A stretch of 64,000 nucleotides of DNA. It comes from Bacteroidota bacterium (GTDB taxonomy: Bacteria > Bacteroidota > Bacteroidia > Chitinophagales > JADIYW01). The stretch is from positions 98,737 to 162,736 of the forward strand of contig CAUJCO010000007.1 in the NCBI GenBank assembly GCA_963169645.1, given 5' to 3'. Position numbers and translations under genes: made by a program. Shown here piece after piece: positions 35,049 through 43,941 of this stretch. The notes under the pieces are model-generated. The model saw only the letters and a program-made list of their open reading frames with translations, was not told where the DNA came from and made no database searches. Position 1 is the first letter of the stretch. Each line of letters starts with the position of its first letter.

Positions 35049-35122
35049 GAATAAAAAATTGGCAAGTATTTTGTATAACTAATCCTAAAACAGTATTTTT
35101 AAAGATAAATTTTAATAAAAAC

Positions 35123-35932
35123 ATGAAAAAAGTAAACAGTTTTTTATTGCTTGCCGCATTATTCTTGGCAAGTACCTCTTTTGGACAAAATGTAACAGAG
35201 ATGATACCCAAAGTAATGGCTGCAATGGGTAATGCTAAAACAATGAAGTATCATTTTTATGCACAAGAACGTATGCACGACGGTAAATACAGCAAAAGTG
35301 ATGTGGAATTTACAGTAATAGCTAATCCATTAAAAATATATGCCAAAGCTAAATTACCACAATCAGCACAATTATTTTATAATGATGCTGTTTCAAAAGA
35401 TGTGAAAGTAAAAAAAGGTTTCAAATTAAACTTAAGTCCAACAAACAGCTTATTAATGAAAGGTGTTCATAATCCGGTTACTAGAGCAGGATTTGGTCAA
35501 ATCAAAAAAATATTGGAAACCAGCATGAACCAACGTAAAGGTGAAAACTTAGCAAATTATGTAAAAGTATTAGGTACTGTAAACTATGACGGAAATGCTT
35601 GCTGGAAAGTAGAAATTAATGACGATGATTATAAAATTACTACCTACAAAGTTGCTGCCGGTGAAACATCAGTTTGGCAAATTGGAAAAAAATTAGCAAT
35701 CTCTGAATACAAAATCAAAGAATTGAATGATATCGGTGATGAAGTAAAACCAGGACAAGTAATTAAAGTTCCTTCTTCTTATGCTAAGAAAACGACGTTA
35801 TATATTGACCAATCAAACTACTTACCTATCTACCATAAAATGGAAGACGAAAAAGGTGTGTATGAAATCTATGAATTTAAAGGATTACAATTAGGTGTAA
35901 ACTTAACAGATGCTGATTTTGAATTCAAATAA
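35123..35932 (+). CDS. Exported DUF1571-like protein with inserted LysM-like segment
   Basis: A 269-residue protein with signal peptide MKKVNSFLLLAALFLASTSFGQ. Most of it resembles DUF1571/LolA-like half-barrels (an open beta-sheet cradle suited to lipids). Between about 183 and 225 it carries a segment reading AAGETSVWQIGKKLAISEYK ... IKELN ... VKPGQVIKVP, which has the GETxWxIaxk...ikeLN...xkpGQxikvP pattern of a LysM peptidoglycan-binding domain. The cradle continues after the insert (TTLYIDQSNYLPIYHKM). It is periplasmic and may link the cell wall and lipid envelope; this is inference. Confidence 0.75.
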   Translation: MKKVNSFLLLAALFLASTSFGQNVTEMIPKVMAAMGNAKTMKYHFYAQERMHDGKYSKSDVEFTVIANPLKIYAKAKLPQSAQLFYNDAVSKDVKVKKGFKLNLSPTNSLLMKGVHNPVTRAGFGQIKKILETSMNQRKGENLANYVKVLGTVNYDGNACWKVEINDDDYKITTYKVAAGETSVWQIGKKLAISEYKIKELNDIGDEVKPGQVIKVPSSYAKKTTLYIDQSNYLPIYHKMEDEKGVYEIYEFKGLQLGVNLTDADFEFK

Positions 35933-35950
35933 ATTCAACTTTAAAAACAA

Positions 35951-35990
35951 AATAAAGAAGGCGGAAAATAAATTTTCCGCCTTCTTTATT
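35951..35990. terminator. Bidirectional terminator
   Basis: A 19-bp perfect stem AATAAAGAAGGCGGAAAAT/ATTTTCCGCCTTCTTTATT with a two-base centre. It serves the plus-strand DUF1571 gene and, overlapping the crcB stop by two bases, the minus-strand arg/crcB operon. Confidence 0.9.
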
Positions 35991-36369
35991 ATTTCCATTT
36001 TAGCGCAACAAAATAACCTACAAATGCCATTGATATGGCTAATACATTCGTAAGTATAACATAAAAAAATGCTGTTATAATTTGTTGGTTTTGCATCAAC
36101 TTAATATTTTCTAATGCAAAAGAAGAAAAAGTAGTAAAACCACCCAAAAACCCAATAAACACGAATAGTTTCAGGCGTTCATTTATTTCATTATTGACAG
36201 AAAAATAGCCAAATAGAAATCCAATCAATAATGAACCAATGATGTTTACACTCAACGTTCCTAATGGAAATGATGTTGTGTTTTTAGTTTGAATGAACTC
36301 CGAAAAATAATACCGGAACAAACTACCTAAAGCACCGCCTATTCCAATATATATCCATTTCGTTAGCAT
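35989..36369 (-). CDS. crcB: Fluoride channel CrcB/Fluc
   Basis: A 126-residue four-helix membrane protein exporting fluoride as an antiparallel dimer. GGALGSLFRYYF (12-23), SVNIIGSLLIGFLFG (43-58) and GFLGGFTTFSSFALE (about 73-87) are the family signatures, the last including the sodium-site and Phe-box residues. It starts 10 bp after argF' and looks like the last gene of the arg operon. No fluoride riboswitch is possible in the 10-bp gap. Confidence 0.93.
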   Translation of the reverse strand: MLTKWIYIGIGGALGSLFRYYFSEFIQTKNTTSFPLGTLSVNIIGSLLIGFLFGYFSVNNEINERLKLFVFIGFLGGFTTFSSFALENIKLMQNQQIITAFFYVILTNVLAISMAFVGYFVALKWK

Positions 36370-36379
36370 ACAATTTATT

Positions 36380-37330
36380 TTAAACGTTTTGTTCTAATAA
36401 AGTTTTGAGTACAATTTGTGCTGCAATTTCTCTATTAGCAGCCTCTTTAATTACCAATGAATAATCGGAATCTAATACATCATCGGCAACTTCAACATTT
36501 CTTCGCGTTGGCAAGCAATGCATAAATTTAGCATTATTCGTTAATTGCATTTTTTTATCGGTAATCATCCAATCATCATGCGAACCTATAATTTTACCAT
36601 ACTCAGCATAAGCACTCCAATTTTTTGCGTAAATAAAATCAGCATCTTTAAATGCTTCCTCTTGATTATAAAGTATAGTGGCATTTCCGGAAAATCGTTC
36701 ATCCAACTCATAACCTTCCGGATGTGTTATTACAAACTCAACATCTGCCCTATTCATCCACTCTGCAAACGAATTAGAAACACATTGTGGTAAGGAACGA
36801 ATGTGCGGTGCCCAAGACAACACTACTTTCGGTTTTGATTTGGTAGTATGTTCTCGAATCGTGATTAAATCCGTAAGCGATTGCAACGGATGCACGGTTG
36901 CTGATTCCATATTTACCACCGGAACATTTACATTTTCTAAGAATTTATGTAATACAAATTCCGTATAGTCTTTTTCTTTATCCGTTAAAGTAGGAAACGC
37001 ACGAATACCAATAATATCGGCATATTCGCTGATAACCGCCGCTCCTTCTTTGATGTGTTCTGCGGTTGTTCCGTTCATGATGGCACCGTCTTCAAATTCC
37101 ATCTGCCAACTATCTTGTGTCAAATTCAACACGATGGTATTCATTCCCAAATTTTGTGCAGCTTTTTGGGTAGAAATACGCGTACGTAAACTCGAATTAA
37201 GAAACAACAAAACCATGGTTTTATTATTGCCGAGTTGCTTAAAATCAAATTTATGATTTTTTAGTGCAATTGCTTGTTGTGCTAATTCTTCGACATTGGC
37301 TACATCGTGAACATTTAAAAAGTTTTTCAT
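36380..37330 (-). CDS. argF': N-succinylornithine (or N-acetylornithine) carbamoyltransferase
   Basis: Carbamoylates acylated ornithine rather than ornithine, as in Bacteroidota and Xanthomonas. The 316-residue protein has the carbamoyl-phosphate loop SSLRTR (46-51), HPLQSLTDL and HCLPTRRN. Recalled numbering of the Bacteroides fragilis enzyme puts its specificity residue Pro90 at Ala90 here (GTTAEHIKE). Published work reports that Ala, Ser, Pro or Val at this place gives succinylornithine activity and Glu gives acetylornithine activity, so succinylornithine is favoured. ATG 37330 gives an ATGA overlap with argD; ATG 37339 is possible. Confidence 0.92.
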   Translation of the reverse strand: MKNFLNVHDVANVEELAQQAIALKNHKFDFKQLGNNKTMVLLFLNSSLRTRISTQKAAQNLGMNTIVLNLTQDSWQMEFEDGAIMNGTTAEHIKEGAAVISEYADIIGIRAFPTLTDKEKDYTEFVLHKFLENVNVPVVNMESATVHPLQSLTDLITIREHTTKSKPKVVLSWAPHIRSLPQCVSNSFAEWMNRADVEFVITHPEGYELDERFSGNATILYNQEEAFKDADFIYAKNWSAYAEYGKIIGSHDDWMITDKKMQLTNNAKFMHCLPTRRNVEVADDVLDSDYSLVIKEAANREIAAQIVLKTLLEQNV

Positions 37331-38454
37331 TTTAGGCATGACTTTAAAGCATGAATAAAGATATCTACTTCAGGTTTGCCAATCGTCATACTCGGCAATA
37401 GTCGAAGTGTATTGGCATTGTTTGAGTTTCCTACAAACACGCGGTGTTCAAACAATAATTTATTTCTTAAATCTTTAATTGGAAAATCAAATTCCAAACC
37501 TATCATTAATCCTTTTCCACGAATTGATTTTATTTCCGGAATTTGTTGGCATTGTGCAATAATGTATTCGCCAATTTGGTGTGCGTTTTCAATTAAATTT
37601 TCTTTTTCGATAACTTCCAAAACTGCCAAACCTGCTGCACACGCTAACGGTGAGCCTCCAAAGGTTGTACCTAACATGCCATGTTTAGCCACAAATTTTG
37701 GATGCGTTAAAATTCCGGCAATCGGAAAACCATTGCCCATTCCTTTTGCCATAGTTATAATATCCGGTTGCACATTTGCATATTGATGTGCGAAAAATTT
37801 CCCACTTCGTCCGTAGCCGCTTTGAATTTCATCGGCAATAAAAACAGCATTTTGTGCTTTACACAATTTTTCTATCAATTGAAAAAAGGAAACAGTCGGT
37901 TCATAAATACCATTCAATCCTTGAATAGATTCTACTACTACAGCACAAATTTCATTTTCTTGAAATGCATTTATTAATGCAGCTTCATCATTTAACGGTA
38001 CAAAAATTACATGTTCATCACTATTGATAGGTGCTTTAATTTTTGGATTATCCGTGATGGCAACCGCTGCTGATGTTCTACCATGAAATGAACCATTGAA
38101 CGCAATTATTTTTTTTCTATTATTGTAAAATGATGCCACTTTCAACGCATTCTCGATAGCTTCTGCGCCACTGTTGATTAAAAATAAATTATAATCGATA
38201 TATCCGGAAACGGTGCCTAATTTATCAGCTAATTGTTGCTGAATAGCCAACTGAACAGAATTAGAATAGAAAGATAATTGATCTAATTGTGCTGTGATGC
38301 GTTGTATATAATGTGGATGAGCATGGCCAATAGAAATTACAGCATGACCGCCATAAAAATCAAGATATTTTATGTCGTTTTGGTCGTACACATAACAACC
38401 TTTTCCGTTTTTAAGTTCGATATTAAATAGTGGATATACGTCGAAGAGATTCAT
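37327..38454 (-). CDS. argD: Acetyl/succinylornithine aminotransferase
   Basis: PLP enzyme making N-acylornithine from N-acylglutamate semialdehyde. A 375-residue class III aminotransferase: INSGAEAIENALK near 93-105, IADEIQSGYGRSG (206-218) and the PLP lysine Lys237 in TMAKGMGNG. It overlaps argF' by four bases (ATGA), so the two are translationally coupled, and it is 55 bp after argC. The N-acyl group (acetyl or succinyl) should match that used by argC and argF'. Confidence 0.94.
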   Translation of the reverse strand: MNLFDVYPLFNIELKNGKGCYVYDQNDIKYLDFYGGHAVISIGHAHPHYIQRITAQLDQLSFYSNSVQLAIQQQLADKLGTVSGYIDYNLFLINSGAEAIENALKVASFYNNRKKIIAFNGSFHGRTSAAVAITDNPKIKAPINSDEHVIFVPLNDEAALINAFQENEICAVVVESIQGLNGIYEPTVSFFQLIEKLCKAQNAVFIADEIQSGYGRSGKFFAHQYANVQPDIITMAKGMGNGFPIAGILTHPKFVAKHGMLGTTFGGSPLACAAGLAVLEVIEKENLIENAHQIGEYIIAQCQQIPEIKSIRGKGLMIGLEFDFPIKDLRNKLLFEHRVFVGNSNNANTLRLLPSMTIGKPEVDIFIHALKSCLK

Positions 38455-38509
38455 GTTTACGTTGTTATTAGTGATTAGTTGTTATATATTTTTTTTAAAA
38501 AAAGCATAA

Positions 38510-39475
38510 TCAATATGCAATTGATTTTAAATGTAGTCCGGCTGTTTCATCCAATCCAAACATCAAGTTCATATTTTGTACCGCTTGTCCGGATGCTCCT
38601 TTTATCAAATTATCGGTTGCTGCAATTATCATCAATTTATTTGCTACTTTTTCTATATAAAGCAAGCATTTATTGGTATTTACAACTTGTTTCAGGTTGA
38701 TATTTTTTTCAGAAATAACAACAAAAGGTGCATCGGCATAATAACTTTTATAAAGAGAAATGGCATTTTCAATCGTGTCATTATATGGAATATATGCTGT
38801 AATTAAAATACCGCGTGTGTAGTTTCCTCTGTACGGAATAAAATTTATCTCTGCATTAAAAGTAGGTTGCAACTGTAAAATAGACGCTGATATTTCGTCT
38901 AAATGTTGATGTGTAAATGCTTTATAAACAGAGATATTGTTGTTACGCCAAGAAAAATGGGATGTTTCACTTAACCCAACGCCTGCTCCGGTACTTCCGG
39001 TAATGCCGGAAATATGTATATCATTTTGCAATAATTGTGCATTGGCAAGTGGTAATAATGCATATTGAATAGTCGTTGCAAAACATCCGGTATTCGCCAC
39101 TTTTTGTGCATTTTTGATTGCCTCTTTATTCAATTCCGGTAAGCCATAAACAAAATCACCTGCATTTTTTTTCAACCTGAAATCATTGCTTAAATCGATG
39201 ATTTTAGTGTTTGATGAAAACGGATTTTCTTTTAAAAATTGTTTCGATTCACCATGTGGCAAACACAAAAATACGACATCAATAGCTGCATTTATTTCTC
39301 CGGAAAATCGCAAATCTGTATCACCTAATAAATCGGAATGTACATCGCTGAGCAATTTACCTTGTTGACTTCTACTAAAACAAAAATCAATTTTTACGTT
39401 GGGATGCTGTAATAAAATACGAAGTAATTCTCCGCCGGTGTAACCGGCAGCACCAATAATACCTGCATAAATCAT
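38510..39475 (-). CDS. argC: N-acetyl-gamma-glutamyl-phosphate reductase
   Basis: NADPH reduction of N-acylglutamyl phosphate to the semialdehyde. A 321-residue protein with NADP motif GAAGYTGGELLRIL (8-21), catalytic Cys131 in NTGCFATTIQ and ITGSTGAGVGLSETSHFSWR, in which His is the general base. It is the first gene of argC-argD-argF'-crcB. No argB, argJ or argG lies in the window. No leader peptide rich in Arg codons was found in the 63 bp upstream. Confidence 0.95.
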   Translation of the reverse strand: MIYAGIIGAAGYTGGELLRILLQHPNVKIDFCFSRSQQGKLLSDVHSDLLGDTDLRFSGEINAAIDVVFLCLPHGESKQFLKENPFSSNTKIIDLSNDFRLKKNAGDFVYGLPELNKEAIKNAQKVANTGCFATTIQYALLPLANAQLLQNDIHISGITGSTGAGVGLSETSHFSWRNNNISVYKAFTHQHLDEISASILQLQPTFNAEINFIPYRGNYTRGILITAYIPYNDTIENAISLYKSYYADAPFVVISEKNINLKQVVNTNKCLLYIEKVANKLMIIAATDNLIKGASGQAVQNMNLMFGLDETAGLHLKSIAY

Positions 39476-39538
39476 TTTTCTAAATTAATAGAAAAAGTTG
39501 GGTAAAAAGGAATTAAAAAATGATGTTTGTATTAAGTG

Positions 39539-39838
39539 TTATCTATTTGTAGAAAAAATATAATCGTTAAAGATTTTTATGCTTGCTAAGAAATCTTTGT
39601 TGGTTACTTTATCGTTGGTTGCTGTAAATCTAATTTTGATGGTATCTTTATTGAAATCGGGCATTATAAAATCATCTTCAATACTATTCAAATCTTTAAT
39701 TTCTAAGAAATGAATTAAATGATTGATGATTTGTTTGGCTTCCAATACGGAATCAATTTTTACAGATTGCGTGATGTGGGTAGCTTTCTCAAAGGATGCT
39801 ATTAATGCTTTTCTGTTGTAGGTTAATGTTTGTTCCAT
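39539..39838 (-). CDS. Small hypothetical protein
   Basis: A 99-residue cytoplasmic protein without a recognised family. It is mixed alpha/beta by eye: helical 1-45 (MEQTLTYNRKALIASFEKA), an acidic loop DLNSIEDDFIMPDF and a strand-rich end IKIRFTATNDKV. It lies between ffh and argC, 58 bp from ffh on the same strand. Its coding potential is supported by the length and the Bacteroidota-like codon use. Confidence 0.55.
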   Translation of the reverse strand: MEQTLTYNRKALIASFEKATHITQSVKIDSVLEAKQIINHLIHFLEIKDLNSIEDDFIMPDFNKDTIKIRFTATNDKVTNKDFLASIKIFNDYIFSTNR

Positions 39839-39896
39839 AGTTATATTTCTATACTACAACAATAAATCGGTATAAAAAATTCCAACATATAAAAGA

Positions 39897-41204
39897 TTAT
39901 CGTTTGCCCATGCCCATGCTTTGCATGCGTTTCATCATCACTTTCATTTGGTCGAATTGTTTTACAAAAGTATTGACTTCCTGTATCGTATTTCCGGAGC
40001 CTTTGGCAATGCGTTCTCTACGTTTTCCATTTAAGATATCCGGATTGCGTCTTTCTTCAACAGTCATAGAAAAAATAATTGCTTCAATTTTTTTGAATGC
40101 ACTATCGTCGATGTCAATATCTTTCACCGCTTTGCCTACACCCGGAATCATTCCTAACAAATCTTTGATATTTCCCATTTTTCGAATTTGATTGATTTGT
40201 TGTAAGAAATCTTCAAAATCGAATTGGTTTTTAGCAATTTTCTTTTGTAAACGTTGTGCTTCTTTCTCGTCGAATTGTTCTTGGGCTTTTTCTACGAATG
40301 AGACGATATCACCCATACCCAAAATACGTTGCGACATACGTTCCGGATAAAAGATATCCAAAGTATCAATCAACTTTTCACCGCGTGACACAAACTTAAT
40401 GGGTTTGTTTACCGTGTATTTAATTGATAACGCAGCACCACCGCGCGTATCACCATCTAATTTAGTTAATACTACACCATCAAAATTAATTCTATCATTG
40501 AAAGCCTTTGCTGTGTTTACGGCATCTTGTCCCGTCATGGAATCTACGACAAACAAGGTTTCTTGAGGTTGAATGGCTTGTTTTACATTATAGATTTCGG
40601 CCATCATTTCCTCATCTACGGCTAAGCGTCCTGCGGTATCGACAATTACAACATTTTGCCCTTTTTGTTTTGCGTGTGCAATGGCATTTTGTGCAATGGT
40701 AACCGGATTTTTATTTTCTGTTTCTGTATAAACTTCTACACCTATTTGTTCACCCAATACTTTCAACTGATCGATAGCAGCCGGACGATACACGTCGCAC
40801 GCTACTAACAACGGTATTTTGTTTAATTTTGTTTTAATGTGGTTGGCCAATTTTCCGGAAAAAGTAGTTTTACCGGAACCTTGCAAACCGGATATTAATA
40901 TCACTGCCGGATTACCTTTGATGTTAATTTCTGAAGCTGTGCCACCCATTAATTGTGTCAACTCATCACTTACAATTTTCACCATCAATTGCCCCGGAGA
41001 AACGGCAGTTAATACGTTTTCGCCTAAAGCTTTATCTTTTATGGTGTCGGTAAATTCTTTTGCAATTTTGTAATTAACGTCTGCATCGACCAATGCACGT
41101 CGAATATCTTTTACTGTAGCAGCAATATTTAACTCGGTTAATTTCCCTTGACCTTTTAAATTCTTAAACGCACCTTCGAGTTTATCTTGTAAGTTTTCAA
41201 ACAT
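39897..41204 (-). CDS. ffh: Signal recognition particle GTPase Ffh
   Basis: Targets nascent membrane proteins with 4.5S RNA and FtsY. A 435-residue SRP54: N domain (1-95), G domain with GLQGSGKTTFSGK (106-118), DTAGRL and TKLDGDTRGGAAL, then a methionine-rich M domain ending MKVMMKRMQSMGMGKR. Length is at the short end of normal. No 4.5S RNA was recognised near it. Confidence 0.97.
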   Translation of the reverse strand: MFENLQDKLEGAFKNLKGQGKLTELNIAATVKDIRRALVDADVNYKIAKEFTDTIKDKALGENVLTAVSPGQLMVKIVSDELTQLMGGTASEINIKGNPAVILISGLQGSGKTTFSGKLANHIKTKLNKIPLLVACDVYRPAAIDQLKVLGEQIGVEVYTETENKNPVTIAQNAIAHAKQKGQNVVIVDTAGRLAVDEEMMAEIYNVKQAIQPQETLFVVDSMTGQDAVNTAKAFNDRINFDGVVLTKLDGDTRGGAALSIKYTVNKPIKFVSRGEKLIDTLDIFYPERMSQRILGMGDIVSFVEKAQEQFDEKEAQRLQKKIAKNQFDFEDFLQQINQIRKMGNIKDLLGMIPGVGKAVKDIDIDDSAFKKIEAIIFSMTVEERRNPDILNGKRRERIAKGSGNTIQEVNTFVKQFDQMKVMMKRMQSMGMGKR

Positions 41205-41279
41205 AGCTAATATTTATTGTCTGTAACGCTGTTTCAGCGGATTCAATGATTTTATTTATTTCGTTAAAATGTTATTGAA

Positions 41280-41348
41280 TTATGAGTTAATAACTCGTTT
41301 AAATTCTAAACTAGAACTTCCAAAATTTATAAACAAACCAATTTCCAC
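41280..41348 (-). pseudogene. Relic of a GxxExxY protein gene (C-terminal end)
   Basis: In the 216-bp gap between gap and ffh, 22 codons plus a stop on the minus strand read VEIGLFINFGSSSLEFKR then VINS-stop. This matches the C-terminus of GxxExxY proteins (vglliNFGsksLEykR). An in-frame stop lies just upstream and the rest of the gene is missing. It looks like the tail of a decayed gene. The rest of the gap holds nothing I recognise. Confidence 0.6.
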
Positions 41349-41420
41349 TAAAAAAGACCTACTCTTATTTTATCTACTATCTCACCTTTATAACAGAATC
41401 AAATAGATAAGTAGTAGAAA

Positions 41421-42842
41421 CTAATAATACGTTAAACGTTGTACTTTACCTAAGTATTTTGCTAAACGAATTACTTGACGAGTATAGCCGTATTCATTAT
41501 CGTACCAAACATATAATACAATTGATTTTTTATTTGGTGAAATTAAAGTGGCATGTGAATCTACAATAGATGCATGTGAGTTACCAACACAATCCGTAGA
41601 AACTAGTTCTTGCGAAGTAGAATATTCTATTTGTTCAACTAAATTTCCGTACGTAGATGCATCTTTAATTATCGCATTTACTTCATCAATTGAATCAACA
41701 GCACGAGATAAATTTAAATTTAAGATTGCCAACGACACATCCGGTGTCGGTACGCGCACTGCATTTCCGGTAAACTTACCGGACATTTCCGGCATTACCT
41801 TCGTAATAGCACTTGCCGCTCCTGTTTCTGTTATGACCATATTTAACGGTGCAGAACGACCTCTTCTATAGCTTTTGTGATAGTTATCCAATAAATTTTG
41901 GTCATTCGTATAAGAGTGTACCGTTTCTACGTGTCCGCTTTCAATACCTAATTTATCAGATATAACTTTAATAATCGGAGAAATGGCATTTGTAGTACAA
42001 GATGCAGCTGTAAATATTTTATTATCATCCGGATTATAATTTAAATGATTTACACCATAAACGATATTCGGTAAACTTCCTTTTCCAGGTGCCGTTAATA
42101 AAACTTTGGCTATTCCTTTTGCTTTTAAGTGTGTGCTTAATTTTTCTTCATCGCGGAAAATACCGGAATTATCAATTAATAATGCATCTTTAATGCCATA
42201 TTGCGTATAATCTATTTCAGCAGGATTATCGGCTACAATTAAATGCACTTTATTACCATTGGCAATTAATGCTTTATTTTCAAAATCTTCTTTAATTACG
42301 CCACGGAATTTACCATGCACTGAATCTTTTCTTAATAAAGAAGAACGTTTTTTAATTTCTTCATCTGTATTTTTTCCTCTTGTAACAATTGCTCTTAAAA
42401 CTAATTGTTCGCCTTTTCCATATTGTTGAATTAATTCGCGTGCTGCTAAACGACCAATACGTCCAAATCCGAATAATACAACGTCAATAGGTTGTATGCT
42501 TCTTTTCTCTTTGCCGTATTCTTTTAATTTGCCTGCAACAAATGCATCAACGTCTGTTACTTTTTCATTTAACCATTGGGTTGCTAATGTTGCTAAATCG
42601 ATACGTGTTGGAGCTAAATCCAATTTAGAAATGGCAGTTGCCAAGCTTACAAATAATTCGATTGATACCGGTAAATTTAGATGCCCTTTTGCAAACTCTT
42701 TGTTATTTAAAACTTCGGTATAACGTGCGTCTGCGATGTTTCTTCTTAGAATTACTAATTCTATATTCTTATCTAACCAAAGTGAACCAGCGATGTTTAT
42801 TAATTCTAATGCACTTTTTTCTTTAGAAGTCCAATTGCTCAT
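41421..42842 (-). CDS. gap: Glyceraldehyde-3-phosphate dehydrogenase, long form
   Basis: Oxidative phosphorylation of G3P to 1,3-bisphosphoglycerate. The catalytic core starts near residue 120 (VVLFGFGRIGRLAA, 122-135) with the nucleophile Cys282 in AASCTTNAISP and the C-terminal YDNEYGYTRQV. About 118 helical residues precede the Rossmann fold, making 473 residues against about 335 for the classical enzyme. Long GAPDHs of this kind occur in Bacteroidota and some other bacteria; the N-terminal domain's role is unknown to me. It is preceded by 97 bp and then by the sigma factor gene on the same strand. Confidence 0.95.
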   Translation of the reverse strand: MSNWTSKEKSALELINIAGSLWLDKNIELVILRRNIADARYTEVLNNKEFAKGHLNLPVSIELFVSLATAISKLDLAPTRIDLATLATQWLNEKVTDVDAFVAGKLKEYGKEKRSIQPIDVVLFGFGRIGRLAARELIQQYGKGEQLVLRAIVTRGKNTDEEIKKRSSLLRKDSVHGKFRGVIKEDFENKALIANGNKVHLIVADNPAEIDYTQYGIKDALLIDNSGIFRDEEKLSTHLKAKGIAKVLLTAPGKGSLPNIVYGVNHLNYNPDDNKIFTAASCTTNAISPIIKVISDKLGIESGHVETVHSYTNDQNLLDNYHKSYRRGRSAPLNMVITETGAASAITKVMPEMSGKFTGNAVRVPTPDVSLAILNLNLSRAVDSIDEVNAIIKDASTYGNLVEQIEYSTSQELVSTDCVGNSHASIVDSHATLISPNKKSIVLYVWYDNEYGYTRQVIRLAKYLGKVQRLTYY

Positions 42843-42939
42843 TTTGTTTTTTGTTAATAGTGAAAGGTTATTAGTTGTTCGATATAAATATTAAATTTTT
42901 ACTACTTGTAATTTGCTACATAATAGGTATTACTAAATG

Positions 42940-43809
42940 TTAGTTTCCTAAATAGTTTTTCAATAATTTGCTACGTGAAGTGGCTCTTAATTTATTGATG
43001 GCTTTATCTTTAATTTGACGAACACGCTCGCGAGTCAAACCAAATTTTTCACCAATATCTTCTAAGGACATTGGATGCTCTACACCAATTCCAAAGTAGT
43101 ATTTGATAACATCTTTTTGTCTATCTGTTAAGGTAGATAAAGAGCGTTCAATTTCTTTTCGAAGTGATTCCAAATATTCCAATTGTAAATCGGTACGTGG
43201 AGCTGACGTATTTTCCAATACATCCAACAATGAGTTTTCTTCACCTTCTTGGAAAGGCGCATCTACAGAAACGTGTCGTGCTGCAACGCCTAAGGTTGTT
43301 TCTACTTCTTCGCGTGTAATTTCTAATATTTCTGCTAATTCATCAGCAGATGGTTCGCGCTCAAACTCTTGTTCTAAGTTAGAGAATGCTTTATTGATTT
43401 TATTTAAGGAACCTACTTTATTTAAAGGCAAACGAACGATACGAGATTGTTCTGCCAAAGCTTGTAAGATAGATTGACGAATCCACCAAACGGCATATGA
43501 AATAAATTTAAAACCTCTGGTTTCATCAAATCGTTGTGCTGCTTTTATCAAACCTAAATTACCTTCATTAATCAAGTCACTCAATGTCAACCCTTGGTTT
43601 TGATATTGCTTAGCTACGGATACTACGAAACGTAAATTTGCTTTTGTTAATCGCTCTAAAGCACGTTGGTCTCCGGCTCTAATGCGTTGTGCCAAATCTA
43701 CTTCTTCTTCCGGTGTTAACAGGTCAACTTTTCCGATTTCTTGTAAGTATTTTTCTAAAGACTGACTTTCACGATTGGTAATGGATTTGGTAATCTTAAG
43801 CTGACGCAT
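42940..43809 (-). CDS. rpoD: Primary RNA polymerase sigma factor (sigma-70 type, short)
   Basis: The housekeeping sigma factor. 289 residues from ATG 43809 ([22 protein letters not shown]), lacking region 1.1 and most of the non-conserved region, as is standard in Bacteroidota. Region 2: [18 protein letters not shown] and [17 protein letters not shown]; region 3; region 4 helix-turn-helix: [22 protein letters not shown]. The frame is open to 43845 but that stretch overlaps the promoter's -7 box, so the shorter start is right. It recognises the TTG/TAnnTTTG promoters seen in this window. Confidence 0.97.
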   Translation of the reverse strand: MRQLKITKSITNRESQSLEKYLQEIGKVDLLTPEEEVDLAQRIRAGDQRALERLTKANLRFVVSVAKQYQNQGLTLSDLINEGNLGLIKAAQRFDETRGFKFISYAVWWIRQSILQALAEQSRIVRLPLNKVGSLNKINKAFSNLEQEFEREPSADELAEILEITREEVETTLGVAARHVSVDAPFQEGEENSLLDVLENTSAPRTDLQLEYLESLRKEIERSLSTLTDRQKDVIKYYFGIGVEHPMSLEDIGEKFGLTRERVRQIKDKAINKLRATSRSKLLKNYLGN

Positions 43810-43842
43810 GTTTTTGTTTATTGGATTATTATAAAAAGAGTG

Positions 43843-43873
43843 CAAAATTAATGATTTTAAAGCTGAAAGTCAA
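43843..43873 (-). promoter_or_regulatory. Promoter of the primary sigma factor gene
   Basis: On the minus strand TTG (43873-43871), 20 nt, TAATTTTG (43850-43843), then CAC: a full match to the Bacteroidota consensus. The predicted 5' leader is about 27 nt. It also rules out the longer open frame as the start. Confidence 0.75.
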
Positions 43874-43941
43874 CATCTTAATATTAGATTAACATCATTC
43901 TTTCATAATTTAATCACTATTTTAGCACCGTAAACGAATTC

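Noticed and set aside
36370..36379. Fluoride riboswitch before crcB
   Set aside because: Only 10 bp separate argF' and crcB.
43810..43845. Longer N-terminus of the sigma factor
   Set aside because: Overlaps the -7 promoter element.
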